Of a stretch of 64,000 nt of DNA, positions 18,947-31,842 are shown in pieces; position 1 is the stretch's first letter; the number at the start of each line of letters is the position of its first letter. Source of the stretch: Alsobacter ponti. GTDB taxonomy: Bacteria; Pseudomonadota; Alphaproteobacteria; Rhizobiales; Beijerinckiaceae. The position numbers and the translations under genes are program-made. The DNA is taken from positions 204,156-268,155 of the forward strand of contig NZ_JANCLU010000005.1 of NCBI RefSeq assembly GCF_024294805.1. The letters are read 5' to 3'. The notes beneath the pieces are model-generated. The model was not told where the DNA came from. It was given only the letters and a program-made list of their open reading frames with translations, and made no database searches.

Positions 18947-20106
18947 CAGTGCCTCCTCGTGAACAGGTCCAGCCGGTCCCGGCCGAGACACTGCGTGCGC
19001 CACAGATCGAATTGCTCTCGGTCGGCGACCAGCGCCGCCAGCGTCGGCCCGAGCGCCGGCAGGCCGGCCGCGCCCAGCGGCTCCGGCCCCGTCAGCAGCG
19101 CGATGGTGTCCAGAAGGCCGGCGCGCGCGAAAGCCTCGGCCAGGGTCGGCCCCGCCTCGCAGAGCACGCGCGTCACGCCGAGCTTCGCCAGCCGCGCGAG
19201 CGCCGCCTTGAGGTCGACGGGCCCGCCGGGGGCCGAGCGCGCCACGCGCTCGACGCCAACGCCGGCCTTGGCCAGGGCGGCCTCGCGGTCGCGCGGCGCG
19301 TCCTCGGCGCAGAAGATCCACACTGGCGTCTCAGCGACGCCCCGCACGAGGCTGCTGTCGAGCGGCGTGCGCAATTGCGTGTCCAGCACCGCCCGCACCG
19401 GCGAGCGCGCTTCCAGACCCGGCAGGCGGCAAGTCAGCAGCGGGTCGTCGGCCAGCACGGTGCCGACGCCGGTGAGCACCACGTCGGCCATGGCGCGCAT
19501 CATGTGGACGCGCGCGTTGGCGGTTTCGCCCGTGATCAGCAGGCGCTCGCCGTGCCTTCCGGCGAAGCCGTCGGCCGTGCGGGCCAGCTTCACCGTCACC
19601 GACGGGCGACCATCCACCATGCGGCGGATGAAGCCGAGATTGAGCTGCCGCGCCTCGCGGGCCAGCGGGCCCACCACCACCTCGACGCCGTGGGCGCGCA
19701 AATGGATATGGCCGCGCCCGTTGACGCGCGGGTCGGGGTCCTCGATCGCCGACACCACCCGCGCCACGCCGGAGGCGATAACGGCGTCAACGCAGGGCGG
19801 CGTCTTGCCGTGATGGGAACAGGGCTCCAGCGTCACCGCCATCGACGCGCCGCGCGCCGCCTCCCCCGCCATCGCCAGGGCCACCGGCTCGGCGTGGGGG
19901 CGGCCTCCGGGCTGGGTGAAGCCCCGGCCGACGACGATGGGTCCGTTCTCGGTCATACGCCAGACGACCGCGCCCACCGCCGGGTTCGGCCACGTGTTGC
20001 CGAGACCGCGCCGGGCGAGCGTGAGCGCGTGGCGCATCATCCGCTCGTCGATCTGGGCCTGAATGTCGGGCGGAACGGCGGTCGCGGCGGGGGCGGCGCC
20101 CGCCAT
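18946..20106 (-). CDS. ribD: Bifunctional pyrimidine deaminase/reductase RibD
   Basis: Two consecutive riboflavin steps. 386 residues. The deaminase domain has zinc ligands H71 and E73 (GGRPHAEP) with C96 and C105 (EPCSHHGKTPPC). The reductase domain from about 165 reads VTVKLARTADGFAG, GVGTVLADDPLLTCR and VLCEAGPTLAEAF. The ATG (20104-20106) overlaps the nrdR stop. A second, free-standing reductase-domain paralogue lies at 51224-51970. Confidence 0.94.
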   Translation of the reverse strand: MAGAAPAATAVPPDIQAQIDERMMRHALTLARRGLGNTWPNPAVGAVVWRMTENGPIVVGRGFTQPGGRPHAEPVALAMAGEAARGASMAVTLEPCSHHGKTPPCVDAVIASGVARVVSAIEDPDPRVNGRGHIHLRAHGVEVVVGPLAREARQLNLGFIRRMVDGRPSVTVKLARTADGFAGRHGERLLITGETANARVHMMRAMADVVLTGVGTVLADDPLLTCRLPGLEARSPVRAVLDTQLRTPLDSSLVRGVAETPVWIFCAEDAPRDREAALAKAGVGVERVARSAPGGPVDLKAALARLAKLGVTRVLCEAGPTLAEAFARAGLLDTIALLTGPEPLGAAGLPALGPTLAALVADREQFDLWRTQCLGRDRLDLFTRRH

Positions 20107-20615
20107 CAGGCGTCGTCCCGGGCGGGCGTCCGCGCGACGCCCTTGCCCGACGCGCCGTCCGGATCGTCGGCGTTGAGCTCGCCGATCAGGTCCTCGAAGT
20201 CCTTGGCCTCGCGGAAATTGCGATAGACGGAGGCGAAGCGCACATAGGCGACATCGTCGAGCGCCTTGAGCCCTTCCATAACCAGCTCGCCGATCGTCTC
20301 GCTGGCGACCTCGCCGTCGCCCATGCTCTCGAGCTGGCGGACGATGCCGTTGACCATGCGTTCGACGCGCTCGGGCTCGACCGGCCGCTTGCGCAGCGAC
20401 ACCTCGACCGAGCGCATCAGCTTCTCGCGGTCGAACGGCACGCGCCGGCCGCTCCGCTTCACCACCATCAGCTCGCGCAGCTGCACGCGCTCGAACGTCG
20501 TGAAGCGTCCGCCGCAATCGGGGCAGACCCGGCGGCGACGAATGGCCGAATGGTCATCCGTCGGACGCGAGTCCTTCACCTGGGTGTCGAGACTGGCGCA
20601 ATAGGGGCAGCGCAC
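20106..20615 (-). CDS. nrdR: Transcriptional repressor NrdR
   Basis: Zinc-ribbon/ATP-cone repressor of ribonucleotide reductase genes. 169 residues starting [20 protein letters not shown], then [20 protein letters not shown] (four zinc cysteines) and the ATP-cone [16 protein letters not shown]. Located between glyA and ribD, a common alphaproteobacterial arrangement. No NrdR box palindrome was seen inside this window. Confidence 0.96.
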   Translation of the reverse strand: MRCPYCASLDTQVKDSRPTDDHSAIRRRRVCPDCGGRFTTFERVQLRELMVVKRSGRRVPFDREKLMRSVEVSLRKRPVEPERVERMVNGIVRQLESMGDGEVASETIGELVMEGLKALDDVAYVRFASVYRNFREAKDFEDLIGELNADDPDGASGKGVARTPARDDA

Positions 20616-20640
20616 GGGCGCCTCCGTTCGGCCGCAAGGC

Positions 20641-21939
20641 TCAGTAGATCGGGAAGCGGCGGGTCAGCTCGGCGACTTTCTGGCGCACGCCCTGCTCCAC
20701 CGCGCCGTTGCCGTCGTCGCCGTTCGTCGCCAGCCCGTCCAGCGTCTCGACGATCAGCTCGCCGACGCGCTTGAACTCGGCGACGCCGAAGCCCCGCGAC
20801 GTCGCCGCCGGCGACCCCAGGCGGATGCCGGAGGTGATGGTCGGCTTCTCGGTGTCGAACGGAACGCCGTTCTTGTTGCAGGTGATGTGGGCGCGCCCCA
20901 GCGCCGCCTCGGCCGCCTTGCCGGTCAGCTTCTTCGGCCGCAGGTCGACCAGCATCAGGTGGTTGTCGGTGCCGCCCGTCACGATGGCGTAGCCTGCCGC
21001 GCCGATGGTGTCGGCCAGCGCCTTGGCGTTCTCCACCACGTTGCGCGCGTAGAGCTTGAACTCCGGCGTCAGCGCCTCGCCGAAGGCCACCGCCTTCGCC
21101 GCGATGACGTGCATCAGCGGCCCGCCCTGCAGGCCCGGGAACACCGCCGAGTTGATCTTCTTGGCGATCTCGGCGTCGTCGGTGAGGATGAGGCCGCCGC
21201 GCGGACCGCGCAAAGTCTTGTGAGTGGTCGAGGTGACGACATGGGCGTGCGGGAACGGCGAAGGATGCGCGCCGCCCGCCACCAGCCCGGCGAAATGGGC
21301 CATGTCGACCATGAAATAGGCGCCGACCGAATCGGCGATCTGGCGGAAGCGCGCGAAGTCCCAATGGCGCGCGTAGCCCGAGCCGCCGGCGATGATGAGC
21401 TTCGGCTTGTTCTCCTGCGCGATGCGCTCGACCGCGTCCATGTCGATCGTCTGGTCCTCGGGACGCACCGTGTACGAGACGACCTTGAACCACTTGCCCG
21501 ACATGTTGGGGGCGGCGCCGTGCGTCAGGTGGCCGCCGGCGGCGAGGTCCAGGCCCATGAAGGTATCGCCGGGCTTCAGGAGCCCCAGGAACACCGCCTG
21601 GTTGGCCTGCGAGCCGGAGTTGGGCTGCACGTTGGCGAAGCCGCAGCCGAACAGCTTGCAGGCGCGCTCGATGGCGAGCTGCTCGGCGATGTCGACGAAC
21701 TGGCAGCCGCCATAGTAGCGCCGGCCCGGATAGCCCTCGGCGTACTTGTTGGTCATCACCGAGCCCTGCGCCTCCAGCACGGCGCGCGAGACGATGTTCT
21801 CCGAGGCGATCAGCTCGATTTCGTCGCGCTGCCGGCCGAGCTCCTTCGCGATGGCGGAGGCGATCTCCGGGTCGCGGTCCGCGAGCGACGCGGAGAAGAA
21901 GCTGTTGGAGAGGTGGCTACGCGTTTCGCTGACGGACAT
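20641..21939 (-). CDS. glyA: Serine hydroxymethyltransferase
   Basis: PLP enzyme interconverting serine and glycine while charging tetrahydrofolate with one-carbon units. 432 residues. [40 protein letters not shown] and the PLP lysine in [14 protein letters not shown] are all present. GGAGGC lies before the ATG at 21937-21939. It leads a long leftward operon through nrdR, ribD, ribE, ribH, nusB, thiL and the MFS gene. Confidence 0.97.
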   Translation of the reverse strand: MSVSETRSHLSNSFFSASLADRDPEIASAIAKELGRQRDEIELIASENIVSRAVLEAQGSVMTNKYAEGYPGRRYYGGCQFVDIAEQLAIERACKLFGCGFANVQPNSGSQANQAVFLGLLKPGDTFMGLDLAAGGHLTHGAAPNMSGKWFKVVSYTVRPEDQTIDMDAVERIAQENKPKLIIAGGSGYARHWDFARFRQIADSVGAYFMVDMAHFAGLVAGGAHPSPFPHAHVVTSTTHKTLRGPRGGLILTDDAEIAKKINSAVFPGLQGGPLMHVIAAKAVAFGEALTPEFKLYARNVVENAKALADTIGAAGYAIVTGGTDNHLMLVDLRPKKLTGKAAEAALGRAHITCNKNGVPFDTEKPTITSGIRLGSPAATSRGFGVAEFKRVGELIVETLDGLATNGDDGNGAVEQGVRQKVAELTRRFPIY

Positions 21940-22114
21940 GGTGTGCCTCCGGGCCCCTGGGCGGGCCAGACCAGTCGCTTGAACACCAACGCCCCGCAGG
22001 AGCCCACCGGAGCACGATCCTGCCGAAGCGCGATATGTTGTGGGTGTGGGCCCCTCGGCCCTCAAGCGGTGCCATAGCACGCCCGGGTCCGCCGGCCAAC
22101 CATGGCCGAGGGAC

Positions 22115-22145
22115 AAAAAAAGCGGAGCGGCCAAAGCCGCCCCGC
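22115..22145 (-). terminator. Intrinsic terminator after the L,D-transpeptidase gene
   Basis: Minus-strand stem GCGGGGCGGC/GCCGCTCCGC (10 pairs, one G-T) with a TTTG loop, followed by seven T. It lies 38 bases beyond the ldt stop codon. Confidence 0.85.
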
Positions 22146-22182
22146 CCTTCATGAAAACAGCGTCGCCGGCGACGAGACGGAC

Positions 22183-23463
22183 TTACTCGTCCTCGTCGAC
22201 CGCCTTCTGGACGGAGGCCACCGGCATCGGCCCCAGCCCGTCCTTGTTGTAGATGTCCTCGCGGAACTGCACGAGGCCGTCGGGCGTCGCCCAGGCGGTG
22301 ATGTAAACCCAGTAGACAGGCACAGGCTGCGCCAGCTTGGCGTCGACGCGCTGGCCGGACTGGATGGCGGCATCGATCGCCTCGCGCGACCAGCCGGGCG
22401 TGTCCTTCAGGAGCCAGGTGACGTAGTCGCGCACGTTCTGCACGCGCATGCAGCCCGAGGAGACGAAGCGGAAATCGTCGCCGAAGATCCCCTTGGACGG
22501 CGTGTCGTGCATATAGACGCCGTGCGGGTTCGGGATGTTGATGCGCACGAAGCCCAGCGAGTTGAACTCGCCGCCCGGATCCTGCCGGAACATGTAGCGT
22601 GTCGCCTCGTCCGAGCGCCAGTTGACCTGCTCGGGACGCAGCTCCTCGCTCTGGTTCTTGAAGATCCTGATCTTGTTGTCGGTCAGGTAGTTCGGGTCCG
22701 CCTGCATCTTTGGGATCAGGTCCTTGCGGATGATCGAGGCGGGCACCGTCCAGAACGGGTTGAAGTTGATGTCGACCACGCGGGTGGTGAGCACCGGCGA
22801 CTGGCGGTCGATCTTGCCGACGCCGGCGGCGTGGCGGGTGACGACCTGGCCGTCCTCGACCGTCTCCACCAAGGCGGCCGGGATGTTGGCCACCACAAAG
22901 CGCTGGCCGAGATTGCCGGCGTAGGAGCGCAGGCGCACCACGTTGGTCTCGAGCTGCCGCAGGCGGACCTCCGCCGGCACGTTCATGGCGTTGATCGTGA
23001 GGGCGTTGAGCTGGCCGGTCGGGATCAGGCCGTGCCGCGTCTGGAAGCGCTTGACGCCACCTTCGACGAAGGAATCGTAGATCTGCGACGCGCCGACAGC
23101 CGGGTCGAGGTCTCCGGAGGCGACCAGGCGACGCCGCAGGGCGACGACGTTCGGCCCCTTGGAGCCGAGCTTCATCGTCTGGTTCTGCATCATCGGCCAG
23201 CCGCCCTGGGCGACGAGCTGCTGGTAGACGCCGACCATCTGTTCGGTCGCCTGCAGGGTCAGCGGCGACAGCACGGGCGTGACGGAGCGGTCGACCTTGA
23301 GGCTGGTCGCGCCGTCATAGCTCTGCTTCCACTCCGCCTGCCCGCCCAGCGTCTGCTCCTGCGCGCGCGCGCCGGTGGCGGCCGCGACCAGGGATGCGAG
23401 GACGGGAACGGCGAACTCCCGGCGGGTCATCGATCTGAAGTCGGTCATCGTCCGTATCTGCAC
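22183..23463 (-). CDS. L,D-transpeptidase (LdtP-like, YkuD domain)
   Basis: Exported peptidoglycan crosslinking enzyme. 426 residues: an N-terminal export signal with TRREFAVPVLASLVAAATGARA, a peptidoglycan-binding domain (LGSKGPNVVALRRRLV, VKRFQTRHGL) at about 97-165, then a YkuD domain with HDTPSKGIF and SSGCMRVQN carrying the catalytic Cys. The RR-x-F-like start might mean Tat export. The adjacent MarR regulator is of the LdtR type, whose known target in Sinorhizobium and Liberibacter is an L,D-transpeptidase gene. Confidence 0.93.
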   Translation of the reverse strand: MQIRTMTDFRSMTRREFAVPVLASLVAAATGARAQEQTLGGQAEWKQSYDGATSLKVDRSVTPVLSPLTLQATEQMVGVYQQLVAQGGWPMMQNQTMKLGSKGPNVVALRRRLVASGDLDPAVGASQIYDSFVEGGVKRFQTRHGLIPTGQLNALTINAMNVPAEVRLRQLETNVVRLRSYAGNLGQRFVVANIPAALVETVEDGQVVTRHAAGVGKIDRQSPVLTTRVVDINFNPFWTVPASIIRKDLIPKMQADPNYLTDNKIRIFKNQSEELRPEQVNWRSDEATRYMFRQDPGGEFNSLGFVRINIPNPHGVYMHDTPSKGIFGDDFRFVSSGCMRVQNVRDYVTWLLKDTPGWSREAIDAAIQSGQRVDAKLAQPVPVYWVYITAWATPDGLVQFREDIYNKDGLGPMPVASVQKAVDEDE

Positions 23464-23512
23464 CGATTGTCGTGGAGAGGAACGCTCACCTGATCCATGG
23501 CAGGTCAGGGTA

Positions 23513-23529
23513 AACGATTAGTTGTCGTT
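23513..23529. promoter_or_regulatory. Inverted repeat upstream of ldt
   Basis: AACGA-TTAGTTG-TCGTT, about 50 bases before the ldt start. Candidate operator for the adjacent MarR-family protein; the half-sites are short, so chance is possible. Confidence 0.35.
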
Positions 23530-23670
23530 GCGGGTCAGTCTTTAAGCTGGAAAGCTTGGAGCCGGAAAAGCGCCGCTCAGGGCGGCGATTTTAAGGCAGG
23601 CGGGCCCAACGAGCGTCCCCGGCGCTGCGGTGTTGCCGAGATGACACTCGCCCGTCCCCGCGCCAACGCA

Positions 23671-23696
23671 AAAAGGCCGGGCGTTGGCCCGGCCTT
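23671..23696 (-). terminator. Intrinsic terminator after ldtR
   Basis: Stem AGGCCGGGC/GCCCGGCCT around GTTG (23674-23695), read leftward into TTTTT. It separates ldtR from the ldt promoter region, so ldt has its own start. Confidence 0.85.
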
Positions 23697-23718
23697 CGTG
23701 ATGTGGATGCGAGCGGCG

Positions 23719-24231
23719 TCAGAGCCGGTAGCGGATGTGGTCCGTCCAGAACCGTTCGAGCCGCGACAGCGCCGCGTTGGCGTTGCGGAAGTCCTCGGGC
23801 GAGATGCCGCCGATCTGCTCCACCGTGCGGATGTGCTTCTCATAGAGGGATTTCACGATGTCGTGAATCTCGCGGCCCTGCTCGGTCAGGCTGATGCGGA
23901 CCGAGCGGCGGTCGATGCGCGAACGCTGGTGGTGAAGGTAGCCCATGTCGACGAGCTTCTTCACGTTGTAGGAAACATTCGAGCCGAGATAGTAACCGCG
24001 CGTGCGCAGTTCTCCGGCCGTCAGCTCCTTGTCCGCGATGTTGTAGAGCAGCAGCGCCTGGACGCTGTTGACGTCGGAGCGTCCGCGCCGGTCGAACTCG
24101 TCCTTGATGACGTCGAGAAGCCGGCGGTGAAGCCGCTCGACCAGCGTCAGAGCCTCGATGTAGAGCGGCTTGACGGCAGCGTTGTCTTGGCTGGCCTGGC
24201 GTTCATCTACGGTTTTCAGAGCGGTCTTCAT
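23719..24231 (-). CDS. ldtR: MarR-family regulator, LdtR type
   Basis: 170-residue winged-helix protein. QALLLYNIADKELTAGELR, then GYYLGSNVSYNVKKLVDMGYL (recognition helix) and RSRIDRRSVRISLTEQG (wing). This sequence type and its position beside an L,D-transpeptidase match LdtR, a small-molecule-responsive activator of cell-wall remodelling described in Liberibacter and Sinorhizobium. I use the ATG at 24229-24231, which has GAGGC 6 bases before it; an upstream in-frame GTG at 24241-24243 is possible. Confidence 0.88.
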   Translation of the reverse strand: MKTALKTVDERQASQDNAAVKPLYIEALTLVERLHRRLLDVIKDEFDRRGRSDVNSVQALLLYNIADKELTAGELRTRGYYLGSNVSYNVKKLVDMGYLHHQRSRIDRRSVRISLTEQGREIHDIVKSLYEKHIRTVEQIGGISPEDFRNANAALSRLERFWTDHIRYRL

Positions 24232-24279
24232 GTTCTGCCTCACAGCACTTCCCTGGCGGCCGCGTTCATCCGGCTTTTC

Positions 24280-24292
24280 GTTATGCCATAAC
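24280..24292. promoter_or_regulatory. Perfect palindrome upstream of ldtR
   Basis: GTTATG-C-CATAAC, 49 bases before the ldtR ATG. Its AT content stands out against the surroundings and it could be an autoregulatory MarR-family operator. Confidence 0.45.
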
Positions 24293-24330
24293 TACAGGGG
24301 AGCCTGTGAAGACGAGTTTAAACAACGACG

Positions 24331-24375
24331 TGAATCGGCCGTTCATCTTCTTTGGCTGAATCGAGTCTGAATCGA
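24331..24375. promoter_or_regulatory. Cluster of TGAATCG repeats and GANTC sites between ldtR and DUF6163
   Basis: TGAATCG occurs at 24331, 24357 and 24368, the last two 11 bases apart. GANTC, the CcrM methylation target, occurs four times (24332, 24358, 24363, 24369). No gene covers this stretch. Confidence 0.5.
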
Positions 24376-24408
24376 AACCGCTTCTTTACCTTGGGAAGAC
24401 GGCGGGTT

Positions 24409-24833
24409 TCACTCCTCCCGGCCGGCCAGCCAGGACAGCACGATATAGGTCACGACCAGCACAGCCTCGACGCCGGCCAGCACGGGGCTGATCGAGGCCC
24501 CGGCCGGCTGCAGCCCGGCCACGGCAAGGTGGCTCAGCACCGCGATGAGCCACATCACTCCGCCCCACGTGCTGGTGAGCCAGAGCCCGACGGCGGCCAC
24601 CGGGTCGAGCACGGCGAAGGCGATGACCAGGCCCTTGAGGCCGGTCGGCAGCTCCTCGAACTGCGGGAAGCCGAACACGTCGACGCCCATGATGGTCGCC
24701 CACGATCCCAGGGCCTTGACCATCCACATCGCGGCCACGGTGCGCATGAACCACACCAGCACGCGCTTCCAGGCGACGCGCCGGCGCGGTTCGTCGTCGC
24801 GCAGCGCCGGGTTGCGACCCGTGTCCCGAGCCG

Positions 24834-24837
<4 letters not shown>
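24409..24837 (-). CDS. DUF6163-like membrane protein
   Basis: 142 residues with a basic cytoplasmic N-terminus (DDEPRRRVAWKRVLVWFMR) and about four hydrophobic segments (35-55, 66-88, 92-106, 118-138). It resembles the short membrane proteins often placed beside ldtR in Hyphomicrobiales, from memory. Function unknown. The ATG overlaps the stop codon of the upstream hydratase-fold gene by 4 bases. Confidence 0.75.
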
Positions 24838-28522
<3,685 letters not shown>

Positions 28523-28539
28523 AGCCCGCGAGCCCCGCC

Positions 28540-29781
28540 ATGCCCTCCTCCCCATCCGCGCACGCGATCTCGGCAGAGGACGTCGGGAAGGCGCGGCGCC
28601 TGCTCGAAGGTCAGATCCAGCGCACTCCCATGCTGCCCTCGCCGCGCCTGTCGGCGCTGACCGGGGCCGAGGTGTTCGTCAAGTACGAGAACATGCAGAC
28701 GACCGGCTCGTTCAAGGAGCGCGGCGCCTATGTGAAGCTGGCCGGGCTGACGGCGGACGAACGGCGGCGCGGCGTGGTGGCGATGTCGGCGGGCAACCAC
28801 GCGCAGGCCGTCGCATTCCACGCCAGCCGCCTCGGCATCCCCGCCACCATCGTGATGCCCGAGGCGACGCCGCTGGTGAAGGTGGAGAACACGCGCGGCT
28901 ACGGGGCGACCGTGGTGCTCCATGGCGCGACGCTGGTGGAATCGGAGGAGCGCACCCGCCAGCTGATGGCCGAGCAGGGGCTGGTGCTGGTTCACCCCTA
29001 CGACGATCCCGCCGTCATGGCCGGCCAAGGCACGGTGGCGCTCGAAATGCTGGCCGAGGCGCCGGGCCTGGACACGCTGGTCATCCCCATCGGCGGCGGC
29101 GGGCTGTGCGCCGGATGCGCCGTGGCCGCGCGCTCCGTCTCGCCCTCGATCCGCCTCGTCGGGGTCGAGGCGGCCCTGTACCCGTCCTTCGTCAACGCCA
29201 TCGACGGCGGGCAGCGGCCCATCGGCGGGCCGACGCTTGCCGAAGGCATCGCCGTGAAGACCGTCGGCGCGCTCACCCTGCCCATCGTGCGCGACCTCGT
29301 CGAGGAGATTCTGCTTGTCGACGAAGCTGCCATCGAGAGCGCGGTGAACGCCTACGCCACGCTGGCGCGCACCATGGCCGAGGGCGCGGGCGCCGCCGGG
29401 CTCGCCGCCCTGCTCGCCGCGCCGGATCGGTTCAGGGGCCGCAAGGTCGGCCTGGTGCTCTGCGGCGGCAACATCGACGCGCGGCTCCTGGCCAGCATCA
29501 TGGTGCGCGAGCTGGAGCGCGAGGCGCGCATTTCCTCCTTCCGCGTCACCGTGCAGGACCGGCCCGGCCTGCTCGGCCAGATCGCGTCGCGGCTCGGGGA
29601 ACTCGGGGCGAACATCCTCGAAGTCTCCCACGGGCGGCTGTTCCTCGACGTGCCCGCCAAGGGCGTGTCGCTGGACCTGACGATCGAGACGCGTGACGCG
29701 GCGCACACCGAGGCGGTGCTGGACGCGCTCGCCCGCGACGGCCTCAACCCGCGCCGGATCGAGCGCCGAAGCCAGTTCTGA
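28540..29781 (+). CDS. Threonine ammonia-lyase with C-terminal ACT domain
   Basis: PLP enzyme turning threonine into 2-oxobutanoate. 413 residues. PLP lysine K59 in TTGSFKERGA, glycine loop IPIGGGGLCAG, then LVLCGGNIDARLL. A single ACT domain (about 332-405; FRVTVQDRPGLLGQIASRLGELGANI) fits the biodegradative/regulated short form rather than E. coli IlvA with two ACT-like domains. Starts 17 bases after the permease fusion. Confidence 0.92.
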   Translation: MPSSPSAHAISAEDVGKARRLLEGQIQRTPMLPSPRLSALTGAEVFVKYENMQTTGSFKERGAYVKLAGLTADERRRGVVAMSAGNHAQAVAFHASRLGIPATIVMPEATPLVKVENTRGYGATVVLHGATLVESEERTRQLMAEQGLVLVHPYDDPAVMAGQGTVALEMLAEAPGLDTLVIPIGGGGLCAGCAVAARSVSPSIRLVGVEAALYPSFVNAIDGGQRPIGGPTLAEGIAVKTVGALTLPIVRDLVEEILLVDEAAIESAVNAYATLARTMAEGAGAAGLAALLAAPDRFRGRKVGLVLCGGNIDARLLASIMVRELEREARISSFRVTVQDRPGLLGQIASRLGELGANILEVSHGRLFLDVPAKGVSLDLTIETRDAAHTEAVLDALARDGLNPRRIERRSQF

Positions 29782-29872
29782 TGGAGCTTCGGCGCGGCCC
29801 CGTCGTTGTATCCGGGCGCGCAATGCCCACATACGCGGACGGGCGGGCCCCGACCCGCCGCCAGAGGTCGCC

Positions 29873-30340
29873 ATGACACAGATCCCCACCACCCCCTACC
29901 CGCCCGCCCCCTACGCGCCGCGCCAGGCCGACACGGCGGGCGTGCTGGGCGGCCGCCTGCTCGCCTATTTGGTCGACCTGGCGATCGTCGGCCTGCTGTG
30001 GGGCGTGTTCGTGGTCGTGCTGCTGGTGCTCGGCTTCCTCACCTTCGGCCTCGCCTGGATGCTGATCGCGCCGCTGTTCCCCGTCGTCGCGGTGCTCTAC
30101 AGCGGGCTCACCGTCTCCGGGCCGAATCGCGGCACCGTGGGAATGCGCATGGCCGGCGTGGAGCTGCGGACGCTCGACGGCGGGACGGTGCCCTTCGTGG
30201 TGGCCGCCGTTCACGCGATTTTCTTCTACGTCAGCGTGTCGTTCCTCACGCCTTTCATCGTCCTGTTCGGCCTGCTGCGCTCGGACCGGCGGCTGCTTCA
30301 CGACCTGCTGGCGGGCGTGATCGCCGTGCGGCGGCGCTAG
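29873..30340 (+). CDS. RDD-family membrane protein
   Basis: 155 residues: a proline/tyrosine-rich N-terminus (PTTPYPPAPYAPRQA), then GGRLLAYLVDLAIVGLLWGV, the RDD-domain start, two further hydrophobic stretches and the C-terminal LRSDRRLLHDLLAGV. RDD proteins are small inner-membrane proteins with poorly known functions; some act as ion antiporters. Preceded by AGAGGTCGCC. Confidence 0.88.
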   Translation: MTQIPTTPYPPAPYAPRQADTAGVLGGRLLAYLVDLAIVGLLWGVFVVVLLVLGFLTFGLAWMLIAPLFPVVAVLYSGLTVSGPNRGTVGMRMAGVELRTLDGGTVPFVVAAVHAIFFYVSVSFLTPFIVLFGLLRSDRRLLHDLLAGVIAVRRR

Positions 30341-30447
30341 AGGCGCCGGGACGGCGGATCGGGAACAGCCAAGGCCGCACTTGAGCGCGTGCGCGCCGGT
30401 GCTATCTTCTTCAATGTTCGGCGGCTTTGCGCCGCAGGGGAATACCG

Positions 30448-31194
30448 GTGACGACCCAGTCCCGCGACCAGCCGCAATTCTACCTGACCGCTCCCACGAC
30501 TTGCCCCTATCTCCCGGGCCGGCAGGAGCGGAAGGTGTTCACGCACCTGATCGGCAAGCGGGCGGGCGAACTCAACAACCTGCTCACCCATGGCGGCTTC
30601 CGCCGCTCGCAGACCATCGCCTACCGTCCGGCCTGCGACGCCTGCCGGGCCTGCGTCTCGGTGCGGGTGGTCGTCGACGACTTCACGCCCTCGCGCAACA
30701 TGCGGCGCGTGCGCGACGCCAACAGCGACCTGATCGGCGAGATGCGCGCCAACTCGCCCTCCTCCGAGCAGTATTCGCTGTTCCGCCACTATCTCGACAG
30801 CCGCCACAGCGAGGGCGGCATGGCCGACATGACGGCCCTCGACTTCGCCATGATGGTCGAGGACTCCCACGTCGAGACCAAGCTGATCGAGTATCGCCGG
30901 CGCGGGCCCGACAGTTTCCTGAACGGTCGCGGCGAAGGCCCGCTGCTGGCCTCGGCGCTCACCGACGTCCTCGCCGACGGCCTGTCGATGGTCTACTCGT
31001 TCTACGACCCCGACCACGCGGCGCGCAGCCTCGGCACTTTCATGATCCTCGACCACATCGCGCGGGCGCGGCGCATGGGGCTGCCCTACGTCTATCTCGG
31101 CTACTGGGTCGAGGGCTCCGAGAAGATGGCCTACAAGGCGCGCTTCACGCCGCAGGAGCGGCTGCTGGCGCACGGCTGGCAGCGCACGGAATGA
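30448..31194 (+). CDS. bpt: Aspartate/glutamate leucyltransferase (Bpt)
   Basis: Adds leucine from Leu-tRNA to N-terminal Asp or Glu in the bacterial N-degron pathway. 248 residues. [44 protein letters not shown] and the late [18 protein letters not shown] are the Ate/Bpt signature, including the cysteine cluster. I use the GTG at 30448 because AGGGG is 7-8 bases before it; a TTG at 30427 would add seven residues. Confidence 0.94.
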   Translation: MTTQSRDQPQFYLTAPTTCPYLPGRQERKVFTHLIGKRAGELNNLLTHGGFRRSQTIAYRPACDACRACVSVRVVVDDFTPSRNMRRVRDANSDLIGEMRANSPSSEQYSLFRHYLDSRHSEGGMADMTALDFAMMVEDSHVETKLIEYRRRGPDSFLNGRGEGPLLASALTDVLADGLSMVYSFYDPDHAARSLGTFMILDHIARARRMGLPYVYLGYWVEGSEKMAYKARFTPQERLLAHGWQRTE

Positions 31195-31207
31195 CCTCTG
31201 CCCGCCC

Positions 31208-31777
31208 TCACGGCGCCTTGGTGACGTTGTAGGTGCAGGCGAAGGAGGCGGCGGCGATCCGGTAGGTGTCCTTGGGATTGGCCGGATCCTGCACGATGGC
31301 GTCACCGGGCTTGGCCACCATGTCCTCACCCCAGGGGGCCTTGAAGCTCCACGGGCCTTCCTTGTCGCCGAGGATGAAATAGCGCATCTCCGCGCCCTTG
31401 GGCTCGTACTCGACCCAGCCGGCGGCGTCTGGCGCGGTCTTCGGCTCGCCGTAGCGGTCCTTCATGCGCGCGGCCTTGACGAGATATTCCTCGTTCCCGG
31501 TCGCGGGGCAGCGGTTGCGGATGACGATGTCGCCCTCCTCCGCCGGCTTGCTGCGGCTCTCGACGCCCTCGCCCTTGATGACGGTGACGACGACCTCGCC
31601 GACCTTGGCCGGACGGCCGTCGACCGGCTTCGTCTTGCGCGCCACGCCGACGCGCTGGTCAGTCATCGCCTTGGCGAAGACCGCCAGGATGTCCACGTCC
31701 TGCGCCACCGCGGCTCCACAGCCGAGGCCCGCCGCCATCAGGATGCCCGCCATCGCAATCCGCCAGCCCCGAACCAT
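31208..31777 (-). CDS. Exported protein of unknown function
   Basis: 189 residues with a clear Sec signal (VRGWRIAMAGILMAAGLGCG..AVAQ). The mature part has VVVTVIKGEGVESRSKPAEEGD, CPATGNEEYLVKAARMKDRYG, GWVEYEPKGAEMRYF and a late cysteine in FACTYNV, which might pair with the one in RCPAT. The middle may form a small beta fold. I do not recognise the family. The ATG at 31775-31777 is chosen because GGAGGGG lies 5 bases before it; a further ATG at 31789 overlaps the ribosome site. Confidence 0.75.
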   Translation of the reverse strand: MVRGWRIAMAGILMAAGLGCGAAVAQDVDILAVFAKAMTDQRVGVARKTKPVDGRPAKVGEVVVTVIKGEGVESRSKPAEEGDIVIRNRCPATGNEEYLVKAARMKDRYGEPKTAPDAAGWVEYEPKGAEMRYFILGDKEGPWSFKAPWGEDMVAKPGDAIVQDPANPKDTYRIAAASFACTYNVTKAP

Positions 31778-31842
31778 GGCCCCCTCCATCGCCCCGAGAG
31801 GCGAAGCTTAGGGCCGGACGCGGGGCCTCACAAGCGGCGGCC

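Noticed and set aside
18936-22110. FMN riboswitch for the rib genes
   Set aside because: No conserved riboflavin-element motifs were seen before ribD, ribE, ribH or glyA, nor in the 121-base gap before ribA.
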